A stretch of 64,000 bases of DNA from CAYVTV01 sp964526475 (GTDB taxonomy: Bacteria > Bacteroidota > Bacteroidia > Bacteroidales > GCA-2748055), in the NCBI GenBank assembly GCA_964526475.1, contig CAZGKF010000005.1, positions 38,822-102,821 of the forward strand, given 5' to 3'. A program made the translations under genes and the position numbers. Under the pieces are notes generated by a model, which was not told where the DNA came from, ran no database searches, and was given only the letters and a program-made list of their open reading frames with translations. Positions 9,035-18,722 of this stretch are shown here, piece after piece (within the stretch, counting starts at the first letter, position 1; each line of letters opens with the position of its first letter).

Positions 9035-9796
9035 TCAGTTGTTAATCTCCTCATCGACAAGAATCCTGCCGCAATATTCACAAACAATGATCTTCTTCCT
9101 TGATTTTATATCGAGTTGGCGCTGTGGCGGTATCTGATTAAAACATCCCCCACAGGCATCTCTCTGGATAGTCACAACTGCAAGTCCATTGCGGGCATTA
9201 TTACGAATTCTTTTATATGCCTGAAGAAGCCTTGACTCAATAATTTTTTGCACCTCTTCTGATTTCTTTTCAAGGATTTCAACTTCTTTTTGTGTTTCGC
9301 CTACAATCTCCTCGAGTTCTTTCTTTTTGTTTACCAGGTCACTTTTCCTCTCTTCCAGAAGAGTTGTAGCCTGATCTACCTGCTCCTTTTTCGCCTTGAT
9401 CTGCTCGGAGAATTCCTTTATCTTCTTTTTGGAAAGTTCTATCTCAAGTGTCTGAAATTCAATCTCCTTAGAAAGGGAATCGAACTCTCTGTTATTGCGG
9501 ACATTATTCTGCTGTTCACGATATTTGGTAATAAGAGTTTCAGAATTAAGGATTTCCTGATTCTTTGCTGAAACCCCTTGCTCCAGACTTCCTATTTCCT
9601 GCCCGTAATTATTTATACGTGTCTGCAGACCTTCCATCTCATCTTCCAGGTCCTGAACTTCAAGTGGAAGTTCTCCCCTTAGTGTTTTAATCTTATCAAT
9701 TGATGAATCCACATTCTGCAAATCATTAAGAGCACGAAGCTTGTCTTCAACTGATATTTCAGCAGTTTCTTCAATAATTGTTTTCTCCTCAGCCAT
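9035..9796 (-). CDS. Coiled-coil protein with C-terminal C4 zinc ribbon
   Basis: 253 residues. Residues about 15-190 are a long charged coiled coil. The C-terminus holds a zinc ribbon with Cys215 and Cys218 (CGGC) and Cys239 and Cys242 (CEYC). This is the architecture of the conserved C4-type zinc-ribbon family (CT398/HP0958-like), whose members bind RNA or partner proteins such as flagellar or envelope factors. The exact role in Bacteroidota is not established. It ends a likely operon, four bases after the Nif3-like gene, a pairing common in many bacteria. Confidence 0.85.
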   Translation of the reverse strand: MAEEKTIIEETAEISVEDKLRALNDLQNVDSSIDKIKTLRGELPLEVQDLEDEMEGLQTRINNYGQEIGSLEQGVSAKNQEILNSETLITKYREQQNNVRNNREFDSLSKEIEFQTLEIELSKKKIKEFSEQIKAKKEQVDQATTLLEERKSDLVNKKKELEEIVGETQKEVEILEKKSEEVQKIIESRLLQAYKRIRNNARNGLAVVTIQRDACGGCFNQIPPQRQLDIKSRKKIIVCEYCGRILVDEEINN

Positions 9797-9800
9797 AGAA

Positions 9801-10895
9801 CTATAAATAATTAATTGGATTTGTATTTATTTCAGATAAATGAAGTGCAAATTTAGGGATTTTTTTAATAAGTATTTCATAAAATAATTCTTTTGTAAAT
9901 TGTTCACTCTCATAATGCCCCACATCTGCCAGCAATATCTTTCCTTCAGCTTCAAAAAACTGATGATACTTGAAATCTCCGCTTATAAAAACGTCAGCAC
10001 CATGGGAAATAGCATTTTTTAACAGAAAACTGCCACTTCCTCCGCAAACAGCCACTTTTTTTATCATTTTCCCGGTAAGAGCCGTATGACGTATAACGCC
10101 AGTACGAAATACATCTTTCAGAAAAAATAAAAACTCCTTTTCCTCCAAAGCAACATCAAGTGTTCCTGCTATTCCTGCTCCTGCTTTCTCGTATTTGTTT
10201 ATCAACGGGTACAGATCATATGCAACTTCCTCGTAGGGATGCACCTGAAGCATTGCTTTGGTAACATTTTCCTTTAAATGAACAGGAAGTATAAATTCCA
10301 TTTTAATCTCCTTTTCAAAATGTATTATTCCTTTCTTTCCGGCAAAGGGATTTGTGGTTTCAGAGCCTCTGAAAGTCCCTTCTCCCATGGAATTAAAGCT
10401 GCAAAAATCATATTCCCCTATCACCCCGGCACCGGCTTCAAAAATATTCTCCCTTACAGTAGCGGCATGGCTCTCAGGTACAAAAACAGCTAGTTTCAGT
10501 AATTTCCCTTCGGCAGGAAGCAATATTTTTGTATTTGTAAGTCCTAATTTTTCAGATATTTTACTGTTAACCCCGCCTAACAAATTATCAATATTTGTAT
10601 GCACGGAAATGATATTTATTCCTTCTCTTATTGAACGTTGAATAATTCTCTCATTAGCTGATTTCCCCGAAATACTTTTAATGCCAGAGAAGATAAGAGG
10701 ATGGTGAGAAATGATCAGGTTCAGACCTTTTCTTAAGGCTTCACTTATAACAGCTTCTGTAACATCAAGTGAAATAAGAACGCCTCGCACTTCATCATTA
10801 TAATCCCCAACCTGAAGTCCGGAATTATCATAAGATTCCTGGAAAGTAAATGAAGCAGATTCTTCAAAAAGTAATAAAACTTCGTTGATTTTCAT
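9801..10895 (-). CDS. Nif3-like dinuclear metal center hexameric protein
   Basis: 364 residues of the Nif3/YbgI (GTP cyclohydrolase I type 2-like) family. Metal-ligand motifs are present: ISHHPLIFSGIKS, VHTNIDN and, near the C-terminus, DVGHYESEQF. The length indicates the long form with a PII-like insert (about residues 130-235, including VHPYEEVAYDL). CGGSGSFLL and ISGDFKYHQF mark the second half. These proteins form hexameric toroids; their reaction is still debated. Followed four bases later by the zinc-ribbon gene and preceded by the MerR regulator. Confidence 0.92.
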   Translation of the reverse strand: MKINEVLLLFEESASFTFQESYDNSGLQVGDYNDEVRGVLISLDVTEAVISEALRKGLNLIISHHPLIFSGIKSISGKSANERIIQRSIREGINIISVHTNIDNLLGGVNSKISEKLGLTNTKILLPAEGKLLKLAVFVPESHAATVRENIFEAGAGVIGEYDFCSFNSMGEGTFRGSETTNPFAGKKGIIHFEKEIKMEFILPVHLKENVTKAMLQVHPYEEVAYDLYPLINKYEKAGAGIAGTLDVALEEKEFLFFLKDVFRTGVIRHTALTGKMIKKVAVCGGSGSFLLKNAISHGADVFISGDFKYHQFFEAEGKILLADVGHYESEQFTKELFYEILIKKIPKFALHLSEINTNPINYL

Positions 10896-10910
10896 GATGG
10901 AATAAAAAAT

Positions 10911-11252
10911 CTATCGGGGGAGCTCTTCTCTGATCTCAATAAGCATTTCACGAATATTTGTCAATGTTTGTATTATTTCATAATTACCAATTGTGTCATC
11001 CCTGTTTTCCCTGATCTTTTTATTAGCTCCTTTGAGTGTCATTCCCCTTTCTTTTACCAGATGATATATGATCTCAAAGTTCTTAATATCTTCTTTGGAA
11101 AACAATCTGTTTCCCTTTTTATTCTTTTTGGGTTTTATAATGTCAAACTCATTCTCCCAGAAACGTATCAGTGATGTGTTAACGTTAAACAAACCGGCTA
11201 CTTCACCAATAGTGTAGTATAGCTTTTCAATTACAGGTTCTTTATATGGCAT
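10911..11252 (-). CDS. MerR family transcriptional regulator
   Basis: 113-residue DNA-binding protein. The N-terminal winged helix reads YYTIGEVAGLFNVNTSLIRFWENEFDII followed by the wing around KKGNRLFSKEDI, both diagnostic of MerR HTH domains. After it comes a short coiled coil but no Cys-rich metal site or ligand domain, so the effector, if any, is unknown. It sits 15 bases before the Nif3-like gene on the same strand. In Bacteroidota this small MerR is commonly found near alaS and M23 peptidase genes, as here. Confidence 0.88.
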   Translation of the reverse strand: MPYKEPVIEKLYYTIGEVAGLFNVNTSLIRFWENEFDIIKPKKNKKGNRLFSKEDIKNFEIIYHLVKERGMTLKGANKKIRENRDDTIGNYEIIQTLTNIREMLIEIREELPR

Positions 11253-11303
11253 ATGAATAAAAATAAAAAAAGCAACACAAAGTATAAAAAAAAGAAACGA
11301 AAA

Positions 11304-12791
11304 TCAATCATTATCTATTTTTTCTCCAAAGCAATATAAAAATCCATCTCTTGAAGCAATAAATATTTTATCCTCCCGGATTATGGGAGAAGCTTCGAAA
11401 GGAGCACTAAACTTATCCAGAAGAATAAATTCCTTGTTTTCATTGTAATCATAGAGATATAAACCATTATATCCCGGAACTATAAGTCTGTTACCGGTTA
11501 AAACAGGAGAGCTGACAGAGGGGCCGGTTTCCAGTTTCGCTATTAAAACAGGCATTGGATATTGTTTAATGCCATCAGGTCCTGGATTTATTTTTGTTGT
11601 ATCCAGTGCCTGGTGATCCACAACATAAGTAAACCCATCGAGAGCAGAAAAAGCTGCAAGTTTTCTTTTTTCATTTTCAATATACAGGTCATTAACAGCA
11701 GCCGTTCCGATAATACCTCCCTCCCAGCCTGCATACAAAGTATCACATGTAGCATAATACCATACTACTGCATGTTCCGGTTGTTTTTTCGGGTCAATTT
11801 TAAAAAGACCTCCCATTCCCTTAATATATTGTTTCTCAACCGAAATAAGCAAGCAATCGTCGGAAGTTACAACAACTGAACCGTCCAGGTCAGATCCAAT
11901 AAAGAAATCCCAATCTATCTCTTTTGTAATCAGGTTAAAACCATATACATGTCCGGCTCCGGATGCAATATAAATATGATTACCCAGCCTTGCAGGAGAC
12001 CCTTCTGTTACTACATTATTTTTATGAGCAATCACATCTTCATCTGTATAAAGCTTTGTTTCACTGATGATAAAAGGTTGAAGCATACTGTCGGTAATAA
12101 CAGCCGAGGCCGGGTCAGGGTCTATTACTGTAAGAAGAGAATTCTCAAGGGCCATATAGAGAGTATCTTCAATTACCAGTCCTGAACCATCAGCATCGCG
12201 GCTATAACTGTCGGTCCATTTAACATCGAGTCTCCATAATTCCTTTCCTGTAAAAAATGAAATGGCCCTGAAACTTGGTATATGTTTTGAGTCTAGATAG
12301 TTACCTGTCCCGAGACGACTACCCTGAAAAATAATCATACTATTGGCATGAATATCTGCTTTATTATTAATCCAAAGGGTTCCTGTACCTTTTACGACAT
12401 CATCGAAAAGATATCTCCAGATTTCTTCTCCGCTGGAAGCATTTATTTTTCGCAAATGATGGTCATTAGCCCCCTGTATAATAAATGTGTCATTCCCCTC
12501 CCTGACCAGTAGGGGCTGACCTGTCCATCCTGCACCTGCCCAGATTCTCTCACCAAGTTTCCTGGAGATAACTGTTTTTCCTTCACCAAGGTCAAACTTC
12601 CAGATAACATCAAGCCGGGACGGATTCCCATGACCATAGAAATTTCTTTTCTCATTCCCCCTGAATGTACCTATGATTATTTCAGAAGATAAAGAATCTG
12701 ATATATTTTCGGAGATAATCGCAATGTCCTGCTGAGCATATGTGAATAACATATGAAATACCAGAATAAAAAAGGGAAAGGTTCTTTTCAT
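11304..12791 (-). CDS. PQQ-like beta-propeller repeat protein, exported
   Basis: 495 residues with a Sec signal peptide (PFFILVFHMLFTYAQ). The body is built of repeated blades with Gly-Trp-type turns: SGEEIWRYLFDD, TGKELWRLDVKW, NLITKEIDWDFFIGSD, and a final REDKIFIASRDGFLYCF. This is the PQQ-binding-like/BamB-like eight-bladed propeller. No catalytic quinoprotein residues were identified, so it is more likely a binding or scaffold protein in the periplasm or on the surface than a dehydrogenase. It lies between the MerR gene and the M23 peptidases, with 91 bases on the upstream side. Confidence 0.8.
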   Translation of the reverse strand: MKRTFPFFILVFHMLFTYAQQDIAIISENISDSLSSEIIIGTFRGNEKRNFYGHGNPSRLDVIWKFDLGEGKTVISRKLGERIWAGAGWTGQPLLVREGNDTFIIQGANDHHLRKINASSGEEIWRYLFDDVVKGTGTLWINNKADIHANSMIIFQGSRLGTGNYLDSKHIPSFRAISFFTGKELWRLDVKWTDSYSRDADGSGLVIEDTLYMALENSLLTVIDPDPASAVITDSMLQPFIISETKLYTDEDVIAHKNNVVTEGSPARLGNHIYIASGAGHVYGFNLITKEIDWDFFIGSDLDGSVVVTSDDCLLISVEKQYIKGMGGLFKIDPKKQPEHAVVWYYATCDTLYAGWEGGIIGTAAVNDLYIENEKRKLAAFSALDGFTYVVDHQALDTTKINPGPDGIKQYPMPVLIAKLETGPSVSSPVLTGNRLIVPGYNGLYLYDYNENKEFILLDKFSAPFEASPIIREDKIFIASRDGFLYCFGEKIDND

Positions 12792-12882
12792 ATTATGGGA
12801 TGCATCTGTTTATTAAAGCTTATTAAAGAAACCAGCAGGAATAAGTATAATGAGTTTTTCTGAGCTAATAAACCAGGAGGAT

Positions 12883-13860
12883 TTAATTGATGTCAAATTC
12901 CGGATCTGCATTACTCAGGAGGGTTATCATTTTATCGTACTCATCAGCAGACAAGTCGTTAGCGTAAAAATTAACAGGATTAACTTTTCTGTTGTTTGCA
13001 ATCACCTCATAGTGCAGATGTGGACGGGTGGAAAGGCCTGTACTACCTACATAGCCAATCACATCCCCTCTTTTAATGCGTTCACCTCTCTTTACAATCA
13101 CTTTTTCGAGATGTCCGTAAATCGTTTTATAACCATACCCATGATCGAGCAATATCCTTATACCAAGCCCCCCCGGACTATATCCTGCCTCAACAACTAC
13201 CCCATCGGCGGTAGCAAATATACTGGTACCGCGGTCACAGGTAAAATCAACTCCTTCATGCATGCGTATTGTTTTGAGTATAGGGTGTAGACGCATCCCG
13301 AAAGCAGATCCGAATCTAATTAGCTGATTAATACTTACAGGTTGGATAGCAGGCCGGGCAGCCAATCTTTTTTCTTTGCTTTTTGCCATTTCAATTACTT
13401 TATCAAAAGATTGTGACTGAACAACGGATTTCTTCGCCAGAATATCCAATGACCCGTTAATAGCATTAAGTGAACCGGCAAATTTTGATCCGGTAAAAAG
13501 ATCACTTTTTTCTGTACCTCCGAAACCAGCTTCTCTTTGTGATGGAGGCAAAGGATCAACTTCGAAATAAGTTCTGTAAATATGGTCATCATTATAGCTT
13601 AAATCCTCAAGGACTTCTTTCATTTTCAATACTTCACTCTTCATTAAAATAAGTTGCAATTCAAGCTTTGCCTGGGTCTCAGACAAATCCTTCACTTTTG
13701 GAGATTCAAATACATCGTGTCCTAAAAACAAAACAGAAAATGTGAAAATCCCGATAATAAAAAGAAAAGGTAAGCTTCTGAACAGATTCTGCCTGAAAGA
13801 ATACCTTTCTCTCTCAAATTTAAGAGTTTCCTGATTAAACTTATATATGTCCCTTGCCAT
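12883..13860 (-). CDS. M23 family metallopeptidase, membrane-anchored (third of three paralogues)
   Basis: 325 residues. N-terminal cytoplasmic stretch DIYKFNQETLKFERE, one membrane segment (about 28-47), a coiled coil (52-92), then the LytM/M23 domain. Zinc ligands are complete: His201 and Asp205 (MHEGVDFT), plus His281 and His283 (HLHYEV), so it should be an active peptidoglycan endopeptidase on the periplasmic face. It is the most downstream of three tandem paralogues transcribed away from alaS. The shared N-terminal motif Y-x-F/L-[N/D]-x-E-x-[L/I] is retained in all three. Confidence 0.92.
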   Translation of the reverse strand: MARDIYKFNQETLKFERERYSFRQNLFRSLPFLFIIGIFTFSVLFLGHDVFESPKVKDLSETQAKLELQLILMKSEVLKMKEVLEDLSYNDDHIYRTYFEVDPLPPSQREAGFGGTEKSDLFTGSKFAGSLNAINGSLDILAKKSVVQSQSFDKVIEMAKSKEKRLAARPAIQPVSINQLIRFGSAFGMRLHPILKTIRMHEGVDFTCDRGTSIFATADGVVVEAGYSPGGLGIRILLDHGYGYKTIYGHLEKVIVKRGERIKRGDVIGYVGSTGLSTRPHLHYEVIANNRKVNPVNFYANDLSADEYDKMITLLSNADPEFDIN

Positions 13861-13889
13861 GAAAAATAAAAGTAAATAAAAAACAAAAC

Positions 13890-14855
13890 CTAATCAAAAG
13901 ATTGACCTGATTTTATTGACAATTCTATCATTTTATCATATTCTTCAGGTGATAACTCCAGAAAATAATAATTTACCGGGTTAACAGTTTGTCCATTCAA
14001 TAAAACTTCATAATGCAAATGTGGAGCAACGGAAAGGCCGGTATTCCCAACCCATCCTATAACATTTCCTCTCTTAACTTTCCGACCTCTCTTAACATTA
14101 AAACCTTCCAGATGAGAGTATTTCGTTTTATATCCAAAACCGTGATCGACAACAATAGTATTACCACTTCCTCTTCCGGTATTATTCACTTCTTCAATCA
14201 TCCCATCACCGGTAGCAAAAACCGGAGTACCTGTTGGAGCAGTGAAATCCATACCGGAATGAAATTTACGAATCTTGTAAATTGGATGGATACGGTATCC
14301 ATAACCGGATGCAGCTCTGATGAGCTCTTTGTTGGCTATAGGTTGAATGGCAGGAATACATTGAAGCATTTCCTGTTTTCTGTTTGCCAGCTCAAAAAGA
14401 TTTCTGTATTCAGCCGAATTAAGGGAAACATCCCTGAATATATCACCCAGTAAAAATTTAGTTTCAAATACAAGTGCCTCGTTCCCCATCTCCATAAAAC
14501 GGAAAACAGACCTTGAATCACCTTCCGAAAGGGTTATTCCTGATCTTCTGACCGGTTCAGCTTCAAAAATCATTCTGTAAATATTCTCATCATGTTTTTT
14601 AAGGCTTTTCAACACTGTATCGATCTGGTTGAATCTTCTTGAAAGGAAACTATAATCATGAATGAGCGACTTGTTTTCCTGCCTGAGTTGCCTCTCGTAC
14701 GGAGTGTCAAAAAACACTGAATATAATACATTTAAAAGAATAGCTATGGTAAAGCCTGCGGTTAAAAAGACAATACCCCTGAGGAGTCTGCCTTTAAGGT
14801 TATTATTAACCCTGGAATAGTTTATTCTCTCAGCATCAAATGTATACTTAGCCAT
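13890..14855 (-). CDS. M23 family metallopeptidase, membrane-anchored (second of three paralogues)
   Basis: 321 residues with the same plan as its neighbours: short cytoplasmic lead, one membrane helix (about 26-48), coiled coil (55-90), M23 domain. Zinc ligands His199 and Asp203 (FHSGMDFT), with His279 and His281 in HLHYEV. The N-terminal lead (YTFDAERINYSR) is the most diverged of the three. Twenty-nine bases separate it from the downstream paralogue. Expected to cut peptide cross-links in peptidoglycan from the outer face of the inner membrane. Confidence 0.92.
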   Translation of the reverse strand: MAKYTFDAERINYSRVNNNLKGRLLRGIVFLTAGFTIAILLNVLYSVFFDTPYERQLRQENKSLIHDYSFLSRRFNQIDTVLKSLKKHDENIYRMIFEAEPVRRSGITLSEGDSRSVFRFMEMGNEALVFETKFLLGDIFRDVSLNSAEYRNLFELANRKQEMLQCIPAIQPIANKELIRAASGYGYRIHPIYKIRKFHSGMDFTAPTGTPVFATGDGMIEEVNNTGRGSGNTIVVDHGFGYKTKYSHLEGFNVKRGRKVKRGNVIGWVGNTGLSVAPHLHYEVLLNGQTVNPVNYYFLELSPEEYDKMIELSIKSGQSFD

Positions 14856-14907
14856 AATACAGAAGGATAATTCTGCCTGCTAAAATAATAAAAAAACACA
14901 AAAATTT

Positions 14908-15861
14908 TCAGTTTTCTGTCTGGGCAACTATTTCACCATACTCTTCAGGAGAGAGATTTTCATAATAAAAATACATGGGATGGAGAGGCTTCCCATCCAG
15001 TCTGACCTCATAGTGCAGATGCGGACCGGTTGATCTGCCAGTACTTCCGAGCAATCCGATCAACTGGCCTCTTTTAACTCTCTGTCCGGGTTCCACAATA
15101 ATCTTGTGCAGGTGTGCATAACGGGAAGAATATCCGTAACCATGATTAATAAGAATTTCCTTACCGTAACCATATCTGCTTATTGAAGCTTCAGAAACAA
15201 TTCCATCTCCCGTTGCATAAATTTTCAATCCTATCCTTCCTGCAATATCAATTCCCTGATGCATCCTCCTGCTTTTTGTGAAAGGGTCCCATCTTATACC
15301 GTATGTAGAAGTAAGCCAGAACGAATCAACAGGCGATATAGGCTGAATGGAGGGTTTGCCGGCAATAAGCTCCTGATGCATATTCGCTATCTGAAATATA
15401 TCATAAAGAGAGATTGTTTGTATCTTAACTTTATTGGCAAGCTTTTCCAGATACTTTGCTGTTTCATTAACATAATCGACTGATCTTGTCAATAGCATAT
15501 CGCTGAAATTCTCTGACCCCCCGGAACCCGCTTCCCTTATAGAGGGTGGGATAGGAGTAAGATCAAGAACAGAACGGTAAAGCCAGTCATCACGCTTTTC
15601 AACTTCATATAAGAATCCTTCCGCACTCTTTATCTGGCTTCTAAGCTCATTGTAAGCTGTCTGAAGCTCACTATTTTTCTCAATAAAATAATTAACCTTG
15701 GGAGAATCAGCAATATGGTCAAATCCAATCCTAAAAGCTGCAGACAGAATTAAAAGAATAATCATTATAAATAATGTATCCCCAATCCTTTTTCTAAATG
15801 ATTTATTTACCTTCTCAAATCGTAAGGTTTCAGGGTTAAGGTAGTATTTCGTTTTAAACAT
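14908..15861 (-). CDS. M23 family metallopeptidase, membrane-anchored (first of three paralogues)
   Basis: 317 residues. Cytoplasmic lead KYYLNPETLRFEK, membrane helix about residues 28-46, coiled coil 55-90, then M23 domain with His201 and Asp205 (MHQGIDIA) and His281 and His283 in HLHYEV. It shares the PIPPS-x-REAGSGG segment with the third copy (PLPPSQREAGFGG), so these two are closer to each other than to the middle one. Promoter TTG-N20-TACATTTG lies 45 bases upstream. Divergent from alaS, an order often seen in Bacteroidota. Confidence 0.92.
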   Translation of the reverse strand: MFKTKYYLNPETLRFEKVNKSFRKRIGDTLFIMIILLILSAAFRIGFDHIADSPKVNYFIEKNSELQTAYNELRSQIKSAEGFLYEVEKRDDWLYRSVLDLTPIPPSIREAGSGGSENFSDMLLTRSVDYVNETAKYLEKLANKVKIQTISLYDIFQIANMHQELIAGKPSIQPISPVDSFWLTSTYGIRWDPFTKSRRMHQGIDIAGRIGLKIYATGDGIVSEASISRYGYGKEILINHGYGYSSRYAHLHKIIVEPGQRVKRGQLIGLLGSTGRSTGPHLHYEVRLDGKPLHPMYFYYENLSPEEYGEIVAQTEN

Positions 15862-15905
15862 AACTGATAGTCAGATATTAACAATAGTTATTTCTGCCAA
15901 AAGTT

Positions 15906-15913
15906 CAAATGTA
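15906..15913 (-). promoter_or_regulatory. Bacteroidota -7 box (TACATTTG) for the M23 cluster
   Basis: On the minus strand TACATTTG matches the TAnnTTTG -7 consensus. A TTG stands 20 bases upstream, the expected -33 position. The start codon of the first M23 gene is 45 bases downstream. One of three promoters in the window with exactly TTG-N20-TAnnTTTG. Confidence 0.65.
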
Positions 15914-16032
15914 AATTAAATATTTTAATTTTACAATCATTTTTTTATTTCATCATACCGCAATAATACTTATTTTTCATAAAAAAAGTTTCACTTTTTA
16001 TTGTTTTATTTAATGTTTTATAAATAGAGAAC

Positions 16033-18666
16033 ATGTTATCAAATGAATTAAGATCCTCATTTTTACAGTATTTCCGTCAAAAAAATCATCAAATTGTTAA
16101 CCCGGCTCCACTGGTAGTTAAAGACGATCCGACTCTATTGTTTACAAATGCCGGGATGAATCAGTTTAAGGATATTTTTCTCGGCTTTTCACCAATTCAC
16201 CATAAAAGAGTGGCAAACTCGCAGAAATGCCTGAGAGTATCAGGGAAACATAATGATCTGGAGGAAGTCGGACACGACACATATCATCACACAATGTTTG
16301 AGATGCTCGGTAACTGGTCGTTCGGCGATTATTTTAAGAAAGAAGCCATTGATTGGGCATGGGAATATCTGACCGATGTTTTAAAAATTGATGAAAAAAG
16401 ACTATATGCAACTGTTTTTGAGGGAAGCAGTGAGGAGAAAATTGAAAAGGATATGGAGGCTTTAAAACACTGGGGATCTCATTTACCTGAAGAAAGAATC
16501 CTTACCGGAAACAAGAAGGATAATTTCTGGGAAATGGGCAATGCCGGTCCTTGCGGACCATGTTCAGAGATTCATATCGATCTGAGAAATGATAATGATG
16601 TCAGAACAACACCCGGAAAAAGTCTGATTAATACAGGTCATCCTGAAGTAATCGAAATCTGGAACCTGGTTTTTATTCAGTACAACCGAAAAGCTAACGG
16701 AGAACTGGAATCCCTTCCAAAAAAACATGTTGACACAGGTATGGGATTTGAAAGACTTTGCCGTATTGTTCAAAATAAAACATCCAACTACGACACCGAC
16801 TTATTTCAACCAATAATTCATAAATTATCCCAACATACAAATATCAAATACGGAGGGAATCCGGAAACAGATATTGCCATGAGAGTGATTGCTGACCATC
16901 TCCGGGCAGTTTCCTTTTCCATTGCAGACGGACAACTCCCTTCCAATAATAAGGCAGGTTATGTGATACGCCGGATTCTCAGAAGAGCTGTAAGATATGG
17001 ATACAGTTTTCTAAATCAGAAGGAACCGTTTATTCACAAACTCGTAAGCACACTTTCTGAAATAATGGGTAACTGTTATCCGGAAATTATATCACGTAAA
17101 ATACTTATTGAAAAAGTGATCAAAGAAGAAGAGTTGTCTTTTCTGCGAACTCTGGAAACAGGAATGCGTTTACTCGATCAACTTATTAAGGCAGCAAGTG
17201 AAAACGGGTTAAAGGAATTAAACGGAAAAGATGCTTTTACTCTTTATGATACATATGGATTTCCTCTCGATCTTACACAATTAATCCTGCGTGAACATAA
17301 AATGTATGTAAACCATCAGGAATTTGAACTGGAAATGAAAGCACAAAAAATTCGTTCAAAATCCGATGCATTTAAAGATACAGGCGACTGGCAGATACTG
17401 CTGAAGGAGGAGCAGGAAGAGATGTTTACAGGTTATGACAAGCTTGAAGATAAGGTCCGGATAAGCCGTTACAGAAGGATTTTGCAAAAAGGGGAATATT
17501 TCTGGCAGTTGGTTTTCGACAAAACACCATTCTATGCAGAAAGTGGCGGTCAGGTTGGGGATACTGGTTATATTGAAAATGAAACCGAGAAGATCAATAT
17601 TATAGACACAGTAAAAGAAAATAACTTGTTTATTCATATCACCGGAAAGCTTCCCGATGATCCCTCATCATCTTTTCATGCCGTTGTTAACAATGGTTTA
17701 AGAATCGACACTGCTAATAATCATACCTCTACACATCTTCTTCATTTTGCATTAAGAACCCTGCTTGGTCCTCATGTAGAACAAAAAGGATCATTGGTGC
17801 ACCCCGATTATCTTCGATTCGATTTCAGTCACTTCCAGAAAGTAAGTGATAAAGAACTCAGGGAAATTGAAATACTTATAAACAATATGATCCGGCAGAA
17901 TATTCCTGTTGAGGACTTAAGATCAGTTCCTATCAGGAAAGCTGAGGAAATGGGAGCCATTGCACTATTTGGTGAGAAATACAAAGAATCAGTAAGGGTA
18001 ATACGTTTTGGTGATTCTATTGAGCTTTGCGGAGGAACCCATGTCAGAGCTACCGGACAAATAGGCTTCTTTATGATATTAAAGGAGAGTGCAATATCTG
18101 CTGGTATTAGAAGGATTGAGGCAATCAGCGGCAGGAAATGCACTGAACATATTTTTTCACTTGAAGAAAAATTAAAAGGAATTGAACGAACCATTTCATC
18201 AAAACAGGATCCACTTACTGCAATAGAGAACCTTATAAAGGATAATAATGAACTAACACGGCAGCTTGAACGGTTTAAAAAGGAAAAGCTTCAAAAAATC
18301 AAAGAGGAATTAAAGAATTCCATAAAAATAATCTCAGGTACTCATTCAATAATATTCAAAGCTGAAGGTCTTCAACCTGATGAAGTTAAAAACCTTGCCT
18401 TTCAACTTAAAGGAGATTTTGAGAGTCTTTATTTCGTAGCGGGGTATGAGATAAATGGCAAAGCCAACCTTGCAGTTATGCTTTCCGATGATCTGGTTAA
18501 AAACAAAAAACTGAACGCCATTGAAATTATTAAAGAACTTTCCGTTGAAATACAAGGAGGAGGGGGTGGCCAGAATTTTTTTGCTACTGCAGGAGGAAAG
18601 AATCCGGATGGGATAATCGCTGCTTTGGGAAAAGCAGAAGATTTAATCAGGAAACCTTCAGGATAA
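16033..18666 (+). CDS. alaS: Alanine--tRNA ligase
   Basis: Charges tRNA-Ala with alanine in the cytoplasm. The 877-residue length fits the bacterial enzyme. Class II motif region at the N-terminus (FTNAGMNQFKDIFLG, NSQKCLRVSGKHNDLEEVG), editing-domain zinc site HTSTHLLHFALR with the distal CGGTHV, and the C-terminal DHHA1-type Gly-rich tail (GGGGGQNFFATAGG). Every landmark is intact, so editing should be functional. The upstream 170 bases are shared with the divergent M23 cluster. The downstream neighbour is convergent. Confidence 0.98.
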   Translation: MLSNELRSSFLQYFRQKNHQIVNPAPLVVKDDPTLLFTNAGMNQFKDIFLGFSPIHHKRVANSQKCLRVSGKHNDLEEVGHDTYHHTMFEMLGNWSFGDYFKKEAIDWAWEYLTDVLKIDEKRLYATVFEGSSEEKIEKDMEALKHWGSHLPEERILTGNKKDNFWEMGNAGPCGPCSEIHIDLRNDNDVRTTPGKSLINTGHPEVIEIWNLVFIQYNRKANGELESLPKKHVDTGMGFERLCRIVQNKTSNYDTDLFQPIIHKLSQHTNIKYGGNPETDIAMRVIADHLRAVSFSIADGQLPSNNKAGYVIRRILRRAVRYGYSFLNQKEPFIHKLVSTLSEIMGNCYPEIISRKILIEKVIKEEELSFLRTLETGMRLLDQLIKAASENGLKELNGKDAFTLYDTYGFPLDLTQLILREHKMYVNHQEFELEMKAQKIRSKSDAFKDTGDWQILLKEEQEEMFTGYDKLEDKVRISRYRRILQKGEYFWQLVFDKTPFYAESGGQVGDTGYIENETEKINIIDTVKENNLFIHITGKLPDDPSSSFHAVVNNGLRIDTANNHTSTHLLHFALRTLLGPHVEQKGSLVHPDYLRFDFSHFQKVSDKELREIEILINNMIRQNIPVEDLRSVPIRKAEEMGAIALFGEKYKESVRVIRFGDSIELCGGTHVRATGQIGFFMILKESAISAGIRRIEAISGRKCTEHIFSLEEKLKGIERTISSKQDPLTAIENLIKDNNELTRQLERFKKEKLQKIKEELKNSIKIISGTHSIIFKAEGLQPDEVKNLAFQLKGDFESLYFVAGYEINGKANLAVMLSDDLVKNKKLNAIEIIKELSVEIQGGGGGQNFFATAGGKNPDGIIAALGKAEDLIRKPSG

Positions 18667-18722
18667 GAAAAACAAATACCGGTTTTAAAGCGATAAATTT
18701 CAAACCATTCTAAATCTGCATT

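Noticed and set aside
12850..13290. 146-residue plus-strand frame opposite the third M23 gene
   Set aside because: Antisense shadow of the conserved M23 domain, no independent support.
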